From assembly GCA_022828595.1 (NCBI GenBank), contig JAKGHH010000005.1:52633655-52697654 (forward strand): a stretch of DNA of 64,000 nucleotides, written 5' to 3'. This DNA is from Nelumbo lutea. Taxonomy: Eukaryota > Streptophyta > Magnoliopsida > Proteales > Nelumbonaceae. The position numbers and the translations under genes were made by a program. The notes beneath the pieces are model-generated. The model did no database searches. It was given only the letters and a program-made list of their open reading frames with translations, and was not told where the DNA came from. Positions 1 through 11,989 of the stretch are shown here, piece by piece. Every line of letters starts with the position of its first letter. Position 1 is the first letter of the stretch.

Positions 1-129
1 ATGAATAAAAATTTAAAACTAAATAAAACATAAATTAGACATTCTATTTTTGTGCCATTCAGTCTTCTAGGAACACTTCGAGTTTCAAGCATGCTTTATC
101 TAACCTCTCAACTGACTTAGGGACATTCT

Positions 130-1271
130 TAGAATTTTACAAAAGTTAGAGCCTCATAAATCCAAGACCATAAGTACGTAGAGCCAAAAAATACAAATCA
201 CAAGACACCACGATCACTCGAATCCAACACTATTTACCATTTGATCCTAAGACCCGAAGTTGGAACTGATTTTGATCGTTTGATTAGAGTCATTTTGATC
301 CTAAACCTCATTTCATGTCAAATTAAAAATCTAAAACCAAAGGTACATAGATCCCATAAATCCAAATCCAACGACACAAAGATCACCATAATCTGACACT
401 GTTTACCCCTTCATCCTACGACCCGAAGTTGAAATTGATTTTGATCATCCAATCAACATCATTTTGATATTGAACCTCAATTCATGTTAAATAAAAAATC
501 TGACACTATAGGTACATAGAGCCTAAAAATCCCAAACCAACGACACCCAGATCACTGAAATCCAACACCATTTACCTCCATCTTATGACCTGAAACCAGA
601 GTCGATTCTGATTGTTTAATTAGAGTCATTTTTATTCTAAACCTCATTTCACATCAAATCAGAAATAAAAACCATAGGTACATAGATCCAAAAAATCCAA
701 ATCCAATGACACCAAGATCACCCGAATCCGATACTGTTTACCCCTTCATCCTAAGACTCGAAGCCAAAATCGATTCCAATCATCCGATTGGAGTCATTTT
801 GAACTTGAACCTCATTTCATGTCAAATCATAAATCTAAGACCATAGGTACATGAAGCCCAAAAATACAAATCCAATGCCACCAAGATCACCATAATCCAA
901 CACCAATTATCCCTTCATCTTAAGTCACAAAGCCTTAACCGATTTCAATTGTTCGGTAAGAGTTATTTTGATATTGAATTTCATTTCACATCAAATGATA
1001 AATTTAAAACCATAGCTACGTAGTGTCCAAAAAATCAAAATCTGACATTGTTTATCCCTTTGTCTTAAGACTTGAGCCGAAGCTGATTCCGGTCATCCGG
1101 TCGGGATCATTTTGATCCTAAACCCCAGATCGGGATCATCAGATCTGGCATCTTAGGTATATAGAGCCCAAAAATCCAAATCCAACAACACCCTGATCAC
1201 TGAAAACCAACGCCATTTACCTCTTCATCTTAAGATTTGAAGCAGAGTCGGTTCCAATCATTTGATCACAG
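130..1271. repeat. Tandem satellite array, ~169-bp monomer, about 7 units
   Basis: The landmark ggtacatagagcc and its variants recurs at 172, 342, 511, 677, 846, 1015 and 1156, giving spacings of 170, 169, 166, 169, 169 and 141 bp. Each unit also carries gatcac..aatccaacac, a tttaccccttcatcctaagacc-like block and cattttgat..ctcatttca. The units are diverged, and the last is shortened before a TA run at about 1274. The array may start left of the window, since positions 1-130 hold only faint similarity. The monomer length is in the range common for plant satellites. Whether it is centromeric cannot be told here. Confidence 0.9.
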
Positions 1272-2680
1272 TCATATATATATATATATATATAAGTAAA
1301 AAAAATGTTATTTTACATATTCATTTAATGTTTTTATACTATTATTAAAAGTATTAATAATGGTGTGAAACTTTTTACTAGAATGCCCTTATTTTTTAAT
1401 TTAATTTCTCTCTAATTGTGAGGGTACAAAATATAATTTGAACTACACTAAATTTCTTCTCATTCAATTACCTCTCATTAAATTGTATTATTAACTCCCA
1501 TTCCTTTATTGAATCCTATATTTAAGATATTGTTTTCACAAAATAAAAATATAAATTTTATCAATTAGATCTACATCCAATGCTTTTAACAATATAAAAC
1601 ATGTTTTTTTAAATTTACACAAAAAATGGAACTATTTTTCCATCATGGTGGTGAGTAAGCAATTCAACCATCTAAGTAAAGTAGGCTAATCCATGATGTC
1701 ATAATTAAATAAAAACTTTTAAAATATAGACAAATAACAAATGTAGAAAAATTGGACACACACACGTGTGTGTATGTATATATATGTATGTATATATTAT
1801 TCATATTGAAACAAAAATAAGTATGACAAATAATAATTATTTTTATTCATGTTGGAAAGCAATCCAAAGGTAAAAATTATTTTTGTGGTGGTGAGTCAAA
1901 ATTCAACATTTTTAATTAAATATGCCAACTTTTAATATCATAATTAAATAAAAATGGGAAAATATAAAAAGCACAAAAACATTATGTAATGATGCAAAAT
2001 TTTGTAAATAACATTTAGACACCTATCTAATATTTTATATTAATCATATTAAAAAAACAAGTGTGATAAATAATAATTGTTTTATTGGTGTTGGAAATAA
2101 AATATAAAATTTAAAACCAACCTAAAAATGAAATTATTTTCTTGGTGACAAGTTAACAATTCAACCTTTTGGATGATATGTGTCAATCATTGACTTCATA
2201 ATTAAACAATACAAATACAAAAAATATAAAAAATAGAAACTCTATAGAAAAACATTTGGTCACATCTCTAATATTTCATATTAATCATATTAAAACTTAG
2301 ATACGATAAACAATAAATGTTTTTAACTTTTTATTGATGATATAAATAAAATACAAAATCCAAAATTAATGAAAAAGTGAGATTGTTTTCCTATTTGATG
2401 GTAGATCCGTACATCATTTTAGGTCAAATGTATCAACTTGTGAAGTTATAATAGATAATAAAGCTTTATTTTAAAAAGATAAAAACATAAAAGTATACAA
2501 AAAATATATAATTTATGTAAAAAAATCCAGGCATATTTCTATATTAATGAACTATAATAAGTGTGACAAATAAGAATAATTTTATAGACATAAAATATAA
2601 AAAAATTGTAGAAAAAATTTGGAATATACTATCATCATTATAAAATTTGTCACGTGCAAAGCATGTACACAAGTACTAAT
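1272..2680. repeat. AT-rich block with four degenerate ~250-bp repeats and a Helitron-like 3' end
   Basis: The motif ggtggtgagt..aattcaac recurs at about 1647, 1887, 2144 and 2397 (spacings 240, 257 and 253 bp), each followed by a cataattaaat block and later by caaataataat. Bases 2652-2667 form an imperfect hairpin (acgtgc-aaa-gcatgt), followed eight to ten bases later by ctaa at 2676-2679 and then t. That is the layout of a Helitron 3' terminus (hairpin, CTRR, then host T). No convincing 5' TC terminus next to a host A was found, so the left edge is arbitrary and the class is an inference. Confidence 0.55.
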
Positions 2681-3443
2681 ATAAAGAATATGTATGAATA
2701 TTTTTTCCTACCATCCAACGAATAAGATGATCCCAAATCAAAAGAACAATACAACAAGGTTAGACTTTGAGTTTTGAAGGAACTCAGGGTTGTGTTTTCT
2801 TCTTGATGTGAGGTAGAGCACCTTTGATGTGGGACCTGGGACTATCTCATTGGTGGAGATGAGGAAACACTCATTCAGACAATCAGGCGCATAAACTAAA
2901 ATGATTTCAAAGAAAACTGGGATCAACACTAGGTAATATTAATAACGTATTGGATCTGCTATGAATACAAGTCTACAGATTTGGTTGTATGACCAATATT
3001 CATTGATTGAATACACTTTTGTAATTTATAAGTGTGGTTCAAATGTGTTACAGGTCCATTTGGATGGAATATGGCGTATTCACTTGTGGTTGGTCACTTA
3101 ACCAAAGTTTACACGCTTGTGTTTGCATTGGATTCAGATTTATGTAAACACTACATATGGAATTCGGATCTGCTCCCAACATAATTTGTGTCCTCATATC
3201 TCACTATAAGATTGAGACTCACCAAAAGATGGAGACCCATCATGTCTAAGATGTGTGAAGTGTGAACACATATAATGTTGGGACAAATTTTTGTTGGGAG
3301 CATATCCGATCTCTTACCAATCAGAGCTTGGATTAGCTACTCACAAAATTACTATCCACATGCACTCACAAGACACTACAGGCTACATCCGCACTGGGAT
3401 CTTGTGGGTAGTAGATGCGAACTCTACCAATCGAAGTAAAAAA
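2681..3443. other. Intergenic stretch, no supported gene
   Basis: Only short ORFs occur here, for example a 63-codon minus-strand ORF at 2738-2929. None shows a recognisable domain, promoter or homologous copy in the window. It could be a gene or transposon remnant, but I cannot assign it. Confidence 0.5.
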
Positions 3444-4836
3444 GGGGCAAATTTCTTAAACTACCCTTATGGTTTAGTTAGTTGACTAAGTATACCCTTG
3501 TTGTTTGGCTATTGTCTAATGCTACCCCTACCATTACCATTGCTGTTAAATATTGATGGAAGGGATGAAATCTCAATTTTAACCTTCCATTAAATCGCTC
3601 TGAAAACAATTCTCTCTCTCTTTCTCTGCCAACACACTTTGTTCTCTAACCCTTTCAAATTCTGCTCAAGAGGATCGAAGGTTGCAAAAACAAAAATGGA
3701 GAGGTCTAAGGAGGGGAGGCTCTTGAAGAAGAGCCAACACTACCCGGATATGCTTGGAGGGAGATGGTGGTGGAAAAATCTTCTTAAAGAACCTCCTTGG
3801 CGTAGAATTAGAGCTCGGTATCAGAGATTTCTTAGAGAGCAAATAATGAGCAAGACTTGAGTCGTAAAAAGGGAAAAAAAGGAGATTTTTTTCCTACTTA
3901 TGCCTTGGCTTTTTGCTATTGCCGTTGTTGTTGGTGGCAATGCTTGCTGCTTTCTACTTTCTACAAATTAGAGTTCTGCTTGCTACTTCTGCCTCTGCTT
4001 TATCATTTCCCCCATTAACAGAATTCTCAAAAGTCTTGGATTTTCTTGCAGTTGCTCCCCTTCTTTGTTGGCGTAAAGATCAAGTCTTGGGGAGGGTTTT
4101 GAAGTGTAGAGCCCCCTTTCCCCTACCTAAACCCTAATCTAACACATCTCTCCCCAATCAAACCAGTTCAATCAAGGACCTCTCCCTCTACTACTCTCAA
4201 CTTTTTTCTCTTAGAGAGAGAGAGAGAAATGGTGAGAGAAGAGTAAAATGAACGATGAGGAAGAGATTTAGGGTTTTAAAGATCCGGGGTTAAGATCATG
4301 GAGAAGAGAAGTGATCTCATCTAGGGTTTACAAAAATGAAGAAAAGGAAAGAGGGCTGAGAGAATATCTTAGCGAGAGAGGATTTTTCCAACTCGAACAT
4401 GGTCTTCACAATTTCTTCTCCGTTGTTGACGATCTCTCCGATGACTCCATCCGCTATGGATGCCATGAGAGCTGTTGTTCTTCTATCCTACACAAATAGA
4501 TAGATGGGAAGAGTGGTCGGAGGATGGTGTCTTGTTTTAGAAGGAGAAGAAGGAGAAAAGGAAAAAAGAGAATGAAAGATGTTAGAGAGAGGTCGGAGGA
4601 GGAAGGGGGTGCTGGACCTGCTGGCCGAGAGGAAGGGTATGAGGGTAATGTTAGGTTTAAAAAAAAAAATAAATGTCACATAGTGTCACGTGTGTACGGA
4701 TTTTGAAAGAATATTGAAGGAGTGCCATGTAGTCAATTGTCAGAAACAGTAGGGGTAGTGTTATACAATAATCAAACAATAGGGGTATACTTAGTCAATT
4801 AGCTAAACCATAAGGGTAGCTTAAGAAATTTGCCCC
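3444..4836. mobile_element. Non-autonomous TIR element with ~90-bp inverted ends
   Basis: The left end ggggcaaatttcttaaac.. (3444 to about 3535) is the inverted complement of the right end (about 4745-4836), with scattered mismatches over roughly 90 bp. The interior is pyrimidine-rich and then purine-rich, and holds only short unrelated ORFs, so no transposase is present. The flanks agtaaaaaa and ccaaaaata do not give a clean TSD. Long TIRs without coding capacity suggest a Mutator-like non-autonomous element. A related left end lies at 44149. Confidence 0.8.
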
Positions 4837-5345
4837 CCAAAAATATAAGGTTTTTAACTTTTGGATAATTTGCATTATGAATATTTCCTGTACATATATC
4901 TTAAATTCATGGAAAGATATTCCAAATGTGTAGCTAATTGTGGATGCATACAGAGTATTCATAGATTTGTTTGACTTTTAAGAGATCCTAATGTAGTGCC
5001 TTATCCCATCTTCCTTTTTGTTGCATGCAATCCAATTAAGCCTAATTATGATCAATTTTTTGGGGTATACTTAGTCAATTAACTAAATCATAAGAGTAGC
5101 TTAAGAAATTTATCCCCCAAAAAATATAAAGTTTGTAACTTTTGGATAATTTGTATTATGAATATTTCCTGTACATATATCTTAAATTCATGGAGAGATA
5201 TTCCAAATGTGTAGCTAATTGTAATTGTGGATGCATACAGAGTATTCATAGATTTGTTTGACTTTTAAGAGATCCTAATGCAGTGCCTTATCCCATCTTT
5301 CTTTTTGTTGCATGCAATCCAATTAAGCCTAATAATGATTTAAAT
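4782..5345. repeat. 280-bp direct tandem duplication
   Basis: Bases 4782-5061 and 5062-5345 are near-identical direct copies, starting ggggtatacttagtcaatt and ending in a gcctaat(a/t)atgat block. Copy 1 starts inside the right TIR of the neighbouring element and runs about 225 bp into its flank. Copy 2 therefore carries an orphan half-TIR. The few differences include a small attgta insertion in copy 2. Confidence 0.93.
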
Positions 5346-5504
5346 TTTTTTGGGTAATGGGATACACAACAGGGCCTTAATCTTCTTCCAAACACCTAGA
5401 CCACCCTAGTGGCCCTGCCAACTCGGGTGGACTCGATCCCAAGTCCCAGGTCTCAACTACAACCAGCCAAAGACTTGACCAGAAGGCTAATTGGAACCTT
5501 CAAT

Positions 5505-5797
5505 CAAGGTTTTTAAAATTGGACTGGACAGGGAACTATTTTGAGGTTCGGTTCTTGGGTCGAACGGTTTGACGGTCCAGTTCGAATGGACAACCCGCTT
5601 AGATAGAAAAATAAAAAATAAAAAGGCCAAAAATCGTTATCAGGGTCAACTGTTTGACCGCCTAAATCAGCAGTTAGCTGATCAAATCAATAGTTTTTGG
5701 CCAAAAAATGGTTTTAGGATAAACGGAACCAATCAGGTGACCCATTCCTGATTTTTCCAGTCCGACCATATGGTCTGGTCCGGTTTTGAAAGTCATG
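5505..5797. mobile_element. hAT-type MITE with 8-bp TSD
   Basis: The element is 293 bp, flanked by perfect 8-bp direct repeats ccttcaat at 5497-5504 and 5798-5805. The ends caaggtttttaaaattggactgg and the complement of ctggtccggttttgaaagtcatg are imperfect inverted repeats of about 23 bp. An 8-bp TSD is diagnostic for the hAT superfamily. The 60-codon ORF inside is incidental. Related ends (gttttgaaaac with ggttcgac motifs) occur near 13173, 50752, 52007 and 56490. Confidence 0.88.
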
Positions 5798-5805
5798 CCT
5801 TCAAT

Positions 5806-7930
5806 TATGAATTATGATCATAACTGGTGCAAGAATCCGGAGATTTTGGTTTACCTTCCATGTAATTGGCTTTGGCGTATCCACTCTTCCATGTAATTGG
5901 CTTGTGGCAAAAGAGTGTTATGACTTATGAATGCAATCCGAAATCAGCCTCAATTGTGTCTCCACTCAAAGTGCTTTAGTTTCTTCTAATTATTTTGCCC
6001 CAGTAAATACAGATGAGGTTGACTTTGGTGAGTTTTTCCTTGAATTGTTTTATCCCCTTAGTAAGTGATCCTGTGCTTCCTTTTGAATTAGAATTATATG
6101 CAGAACGTGAACCATGCTATTCTCCTCAAAGTGTGTCCTTAATAATTGTTCACTACTTGACCCATTGGGGTCTTTGAAAAGACTGCACTCTTTCTTTTCC
6201 ACCATGGTATTGGGCCTATTGCTACTATAAACTGTGGGTACCCAAAGCTTTTTATCAATGTGTCCATCCTTCACTTTTTCAGCATAAATCTTGTCCCAAT
6301 TCCTTCTGTACTCCAAGAATTTGTTTCCACCACCAAAAGTGATATGACTGTGATTTTGCCTCAAAGATATTCTTTTTGCCCTAGGTTCTTACCAAAAGGA
6401 GCCATATTCATCTCCTAACAATGTCTAAAGCCCAGCCTGCCTTCCCCTTTTGGTTTTGAATATTGATGATGTCAAGATGTTGATGCTACCACGAGAAGAT
6501 CTTTTGCATTTGCTCTATCTTTTGGGTGATTGTTATTGGTATTTGGTGCACCTATCATGTAAATGGGGATTGTCTAAGCCACTGATTTAAATGAAGTAGC
6601 CCAGCCTGCCTATGATAGTAGATTGGCTTTCCATTATTGTTATTCCATCTGATATTAGACCTTATCTAATATCTCATAATGGGTTTCAATACCATTGCTT
6701 GGAGCCTACATATTTGTTGTTATAAAACGTGTGCCATGGCAAATGAGCCTAGATATTTGTTGTGTGCATATCTCATTCGAACTCATCATATCTTTCTTTA
6801 ATATTTTTTTCTTTCAAACTGGTTCAGGGGATCGGTTTAACCGTCTATCCCCAAAATAGGTGGGACCCCCGAAACATAAAGTATAGAGGTGTATAGAATA
6901 CAATACGTATCGATTGATACACCCGTTGCAATATTTTGATCCTTAGTTTTATCTTTTATTTTTTACTTTTTATTTGAGTTTTGAATCTTTTGATGCTAGG
7001 TATATATATACGCCTGTGCATCAAACACCAAAGAGGCGTTTTGAGTTCAAAGGTCATCAGTTTTCTGTTGGGGTGGAGATTTTGAGTTACAACAGTCATA
7101 AACACTTCACAGGAGGTATTTCCTGCTTTCGGAAGCAAAGTCTCAACACCATGACTGGTATCGCTGATGAAATTTTTTCCAAAGTACAACTTTGTGTTTC
7201 AACTACGGTATCAAGTAATCACGTCAAATGAACGCTTTTAATTTTTTTGAAATAACCCCAAACCTACCCTTGAAAAAATTAAAGACAGAATATTAATAAA
7301 ATGCTGACTGAATGTGAATGTGGTTTATATGTTGTGCTTACTTACCGGATCGGGTCCCTTTTAGTACGTAGGGAAATCTTTCTTCCTCGTTGTATGCCAA
7401 CAACGATGGATATCATGGCTGTCTTTGCTGCTGTCATTCTGCTATTAGATGTTAATTAATGCTATCTTTTCAAGGCACCCTAATTCTGATTTGTTTCCAA
7501 TCCCCCTGCACAGTGATTTCCACACTATTCTCACATACTGATTAATTTGTACTGTGAATGACAGTGAATGTACGAGCAAGTTGACTCACTTTCTGCTGTG
7601 CTTCTGCATTCCGTTCCGTAGAGATTGTACTTGTGATTTCGTTATCGTTTTTACTTGTTCTCTTCTTATTAAATACTAATTAATTAAAGTGAGAATTTTG
7701 ACGCAAAAGTAAAACGGAGAGAACTAAACAATCGAGCAGAGGGACGTTCAGCCGTTGAGGACATAGAACACAGTTACAGTGGGCTGATCGATGAGCATGA
7801 CCCTACTAGTGCTGGCTTGAGAAAGGTGGTAAAAACAGTATTTATAAATATAAGATAACCTCAATTCAATTCTAGCTCTTCTCATCCATTCAGATTCCAG
7901 CTAGAATTCCTATTTTTACTGATAAAATGA
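5806..7930. other. Intergenic stretch with possible gene remnants
   Basis: A minus-strand ORF at 6050-6364 (104 codons) has varied, protein-like composition (for example WDKIYAEKVKDG), but I recognise no family. It has no paralogue here and may be an exon remnant. Bases 6810-6946 match, in inverse orientation, one end of the small element at 32229-32450 (gaaccggtt block, then gtatcaat..aatattttgatcctta). ORFs on both strands around 6956-7231 are mutually overlapping and unsupported. Nothing else is recognised. Confidence 0.45.
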
Positions 7931-8006
7931 GTTTGTATTTGTTTTATTGACCAAGTTACAATTATAATCCTCCATGCACATACATTTTAGGCTCATTGAT
8001 AGTAGT

Positions 8007-8012
8007 TTTATT
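8007..8012 (-). promoter_or_regulatory. Probable poly(A) signal of GRP1
   Basis: AATAAA on the minus strand, 177 bp after the GRP1 stop, inside a block (tttta tt.a.tcca..gca) also found downstream of GRP2, GRP3 and GRP4. Another AATAAA lies at about 7942. Confidence 0.5.
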
Positions 8013-8188
8013 CACTCCAACCATGCAGACACATCCACAAAAAAGAAGCCAAGATATAATGACTAAGGACTACAGCTGGGTACGTAGTAAGTAGTGACAT
8101 GGACTGATCAGAAGCGTTTGATCGATAATGAAAGAAAGCTTAATCAGGGCTGTTAGTTGTGGTATGGAGCACCAGTGCTCTACGGTCT

Positions 8189-8887
8189 TCAACCACCTCC
8201 ATCACCATATCCAGATCCGTAGCCATAGCCAGAGCCACTGCCAGAATCACCGCTACCTTTACCACCACCACCTCCTTCTCCTCCACCTCCAACACCACCA
8301 GCAAAACCTCCATCATTGAAATCTCCAGAACCATACCCTGAGCCACCACCACTACCAAAACCATAGCCAAAACCGTTGCCGGCTCCACCTCCTCCTCCCC
8401 CTCCCCCTCCCCCTCCACCTCCGCCTCCCCCTCCTCCTATGGCTCCTCCATAACCATACCCTGACCCACTTCCGCTTCCTGAACCATAACCACTACCACT
8501 CCCCGCCCATCCGCCACCTCCACCTCCGCCTCCACCTCCACCACCTCCACCTAAAAATGCTCCGTAACCGTTACCAGAACCACTGCCACTCCCATAACCG
8601 TAACCAGAACCACTTCCATCGCCCGAGCCGCCACCACCTCCACCACCACCACCACCACCCCCACCACTTCCATATCCTCCTCCTACTGCCCCACCATAAC
8701 CAGAACCGCTCCCATACCCATAGCCCGAACAGTAATCGGGGCCATATCTGTAGTTCGTCCCCGAGTCTCCACCATCACCATCTCTTCCTTCTCTTTCATC
8801 ACGAGAGATCAGAGACCTAGCAGCGAAGGAGAGCCCAACACTAAGCAAAACTATCAATACAACAACTACCAACTTCGTGTTTACCAT
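8189..8887 (-). CDS. Glycine-rich secreted protein, GRP1
   Basis: A single-exon ORF of 232 residues. Residues 1-22 form a clear secretory signal peptide: MVNTKL, then a hydrophobic core of V, I and L, ending LSFAA before RSLIS. Residues 23-55 are charged (RDEREGRDGDGG). The rest alternates polyglycine runs with GSGSGYGYGSG and GGAxGGG motifs and ends GYGDGGG. This is the composition of plant glycine-rich cell-wall structural proteins. By analogy it is exported to the wall, where the tyrosines could be cross-linked; that role is inference. A TATA-like TATAAGTA lies about 105 bp upstream. GRP1 differs from GRP2-4 by its charged insert after the signal peptide. ORFs on the opposite strand (His/Leu-rich) and in other frames are shadows. 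Confidence 0.9.
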   Translation of the reverse strand: MVNTKLVVVVLIVLLSVGLSFAARSLISRDEREGRDGDGGDSGTNYRYGPDYCSGYGYGSGSGYGGAVGGGYGSGGGGGGGGGGGGGSGDGSGSGYGYGSGSGSGNGYGAFLGGGGGGGGGGGGGGWAGSGSGYGSGSGSGSGYGYGGAIGGGGGGGGGGGGGGGGGGAGNGFGYGFGSGGGSGYGSGDFNDGGFAGGVGGGGEGGGGGKGSGDSGSGSGYGYGSGYGDGGG

Positions 8888-8989
8888 GTTTCCCTAAGCA
8901 GCTTTGGCGCTCAGTTGATCAAAGAAACATCACTAATTGATTTACGAATGAACTCAATGCAGTATGAGAATTCTCATGCAAAAATCAAA

Positions 8990-8997
8990 TACTTATA
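8990..8997 (-). promoter_or_regulatory. TATA box of GRP1
   Basis: TATAAGTA in gene orientation, about 105 bp before the ATG. TATA motifs sit at comparable places before GRP2, GRP3 and GRP4. Confidence 0.65.
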
Positions 8998-9068
8998 GGC
9001 AGCAGGGCAGGGGTTGAAGTGCATGGTTGACACGTTCATACATATCCTACCTGTCACTTCTTTCTGAC

Positions 9069-9217
9069 TTTCGTTTCCAAGCAAAGTCTCCCATCAACTG
9101 CAGAGTCAGAACTAAGAACAGTTGGACTAGAGGAATTTTGGCCTAATTTATTGGTATATCCAGTCCTCTACTTTTTGACTTTTAGCCCCAAAGCAAAGTC
9201 CAAATGGCCCAATCACC
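9069..9217 (-). promoter_or_regulatory. Conserved upstream block shared by the GRP paralogues
   Basis: Two segments, aaagtctcccatcaactgca (9083 onward) and ctttttgacttttagcccc (9172 onward), recur upstream of GRP2 at about 17020 and 17090. A shorter version, ttttttgacttttgg.accaaa, occurs upstream of GRP3 and GRP4. The ttgac core resembles a W-box. The regulatory function is inferred from conservation only. Confidence 0.5.
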
Positions 9218-10260
9218 CGTAAATGACCTTAGTTGTGGACCAGCTCCACCAGCAGCAACCATGAACTCTTGATTTATTGAGTACGAATATGCAAATTGAG
9301 GAGAATCAATTGAGTCACATCATCAACGTACTTCATTGTGTTTAGGAGTCTAATTTATACAACTGCGCTTTACCATCAATGTGAATATGTGATTAATGAT
9401 TTAGACAACTAACAACCCTTTTGGGAAAACCAAAGCCTACAGCTGAAACCAATGTAATTAACCCCAGAATGTCATTCTTCTTGACTGGCCTTCGGTGTTG
9501 TTAGTGTAGTGATACCCCGGCCAGAATCTGTTATGGTGGGACTGAGTTATGTAGATCTTATTACTTAGTTTGCTGCTATATATTCTTAAGGAAAAGAGTC
9601 CTGCTCACTTAACCATTTTGATCATTAATTAGTTTAAGCAGTTGAGGTAGAGCTTTTGAATGACTTTTTGGTGAATTATTTTATTTCAGGAGCCAAGCTA
9701 TAAATTCTTATTATTTCCTTCTTTTCTTTTTTCTTTTTTTTTTCTTTTGTTTTTCATTTCTAAATACAGGGCAGCACTAGGCATAGAGAATAAGCCGATC
9801 AAAGCAGTGGGGTAGAAGAGACTTTGTGTTCGGTGAAGAAAAAAAGAAGAGTTGGTAGTGGTGTAATGAAGCCTGTACCATCGAATATTAATTAGTGGGT
9901 TCACAAATATATAGTTTTTAATATATTGAAGAGAAAGATTTCCTAACGTGATCTACTATTTTCTACTGTTGGTGGTTGGTTGGTCCATGTTCCACTTTGG
10001 TGTCAATATTGCTTGAATGTGCTTTGTTATATATTAGTACCAGCGGGAACTGGGTTTGGGTTGAAACCAGTCTAAATCAAAACGAAATTGAACAGATTGG
10101 ACAGTCACAGACATTGAATTGGACGGATCCAAATTGATCTAAAATATTCATTGGATTGGTTCGGGCCTGATCCATTTATAATAGGCTCACATTGGACTAG
10201 ACTGGATTGGACCAAATCCAGTCCAATTGACACCTCTACCCCTGAGATGCACAGAACAAC
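9218..10260. other. Intergenic stretch
   Basis: Moderately AT-rich with no supported ORF. Bases about 10040-10235 are rich in ggattgg and gaccaaatcc motifs and end ccaattgacacctcta, a string that resembles one end of hAT-type elements. No matching left end was found. Confidence 0.4.
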
Positions 10261-11930
10261 CTAATGTCCAATTTGTTACAAAAAAGAATGAAAAGCATAT
10301 ATTAAGTGTTAGAGACATGGAAAATTTGTTTCAAGGGTATACATTGAAGAGAGAGGGGTAACCATGGCAAATATATACATAAATGTTGCAAATTTTCTAA
10401 AATCTACAGTAATATATCTTCCATTTTATAATTTAATGAAATTAAATGAATATTTTCAGAAAATACATAAACCATTTTTTTTGGTAATTACCAAAAACTG
10501 TAATAATTTTCAATATTTTTAACTGAAATCAATTACTGAAATTTTCAAAGATGAAAGACAATAATTTATTAATAATTATTATCAATAAAAAAGTAATGAA
10601 TGATTATCTAAAATTGTAATAAATATTTTCAGGAAATACATAAGTGAAAATTTAAGAAATTATATGAAACTGTGATAAATAATTATCCGATATTGTAATA
10701 AATATTTTTTAAGAAAATACATAAATGAAAAATTAAAAAATTACATGAAATTGTAATAAATTTCAATATTTTTAACTGAAATCAATTACTTAAATTTTCA
10801 GGAACTAATGATAATAATTTCTTAATAATTATTACAGAAATTTATTAATAATTAATTATTGTACAAAAAATAAATTTCTGGTAATAATTTTCTGTTAATT
10901 ACTAAACAAAAAACTAATTTTAAATAATTTACAATGGAAATTGTACAAATTTTCAATAATATTCCAAAAATACATAAATGTCATAACATTTCCATTATTA
11001 TTCTCCAAATAAAATTAATAAATATTTTTCTGAAAATGTAATTTTTAAAATAAAAAGTAATAACTAATGATCTGAAATTGTAATAAATATTTTTTTTGGA
11101 AAATACATAAATGAAACTATTGAAAAATCATATGAAATAATTATCTGAGTATGTAATGATTTTCCTTATTTTTTACTGAAAGAATTATTTTTTGAATTTT
11201 CAGAAATTATATGAATTAATTATCTAAAACTTTCAGAATTTAATTACTGAAAACTTTAAATATTTTTTAACTGAAATAAGTTAATTAAATTTTCAGAAAT
11301 TAAATATAATAATTTATTAATGAGATAATTTATGAAATTAAAGATAATAATTTTCAGAATTTTTCAAAAATAAATTACTGAATTTTCCACTATGGAGAAT
11401 TAGTAAATCATAAAAAATTATTGAGAATTAATATTAATATTATTTTTTTACTAATTATTAAAAATTAATTTCATTAAACAATTATAATTTGTTTTAATTT
11501 ACCAAAAAATGATATTTTCTAAATAATAATAATAATTACAATTTAAAATTAAAAAAGAGAGGAAACTTTGCACATCCCTATAGAGAAAGAGGAGGATTTT
11601 AGGTAAAACATATATTTATCTAATTAAGGAGAGAAAGAAAAAAAAAGAGAAACATTTCACATCCCTCTAGAGAAAGAGGAAGATTTTAGGGTAAAACATG
11701 TATTTAGCTAATTAAGGAGAGAATAAATAAGCAAAGTGGGTGTGAGGATAAATATGAATTAGACATTACTTAGAGGAGACATTTTAAGGTAAAGCATATA
11801 TTGAGCAAATTAACTAGAGAAATTATGTGGATATAGAGAGTGGGAGACGTGGTTGGGGAGAGAGAGAGAGAGATTTTTAGGAAGATCTTAGGTAATTAGG
11901 AAGTGGGGATTAATAGGAGCAAGGAAAGAC
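10261..11930. repeat. Very AT-rich degenerate repeat region
   Basis: Blocks such as gtaataaatattttcaggaa, tttcaatatttttaactg and cataataatttattaataa recur irregularly from 10380 to 11540, including two close copies of the aatatttttaactgaaatc block. A clearer direct duplication of about 89 bp starts near 11557 and 11646 (gagaaactttgcacatccct..gaggattttaggtaaaacat). There are no ORFs. This may be one large decayed non-coding transposon, but I found no termini. Confidence 0.6.
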
Positions 11931-11963
11931 TTGCTTATGTGGCCTAATGAGAGGGCTAATAAG

Positions 11964-11989
11964 GAGAGAGAGAGAGAGAGAGAGAGAGA
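11964..11989. repeat. (GA)n microsatellite
   Basis: About 13 uninterrupted ga units. The surrounding ORFs on both strands simply read through the repeat. Confidence 0.9.

Noticed and set aside
2738..2929. 63-codon minus-strand ORF as a small gene
   Set aside because: It is short, with no start context, partner exons or similarity that I can recognise.
8128..8820. His/Leu- or Ser/Thr-rich ORFs on the plus strand opposite GRP1, and the V/E-rich minus-strand ORF in another frame
   Set aside because: They are frame shadows of the ggn repeats. The same pattern appears opposite all GRP copies, including the pseudogene, and none has a signal, promoter or independent conservation.
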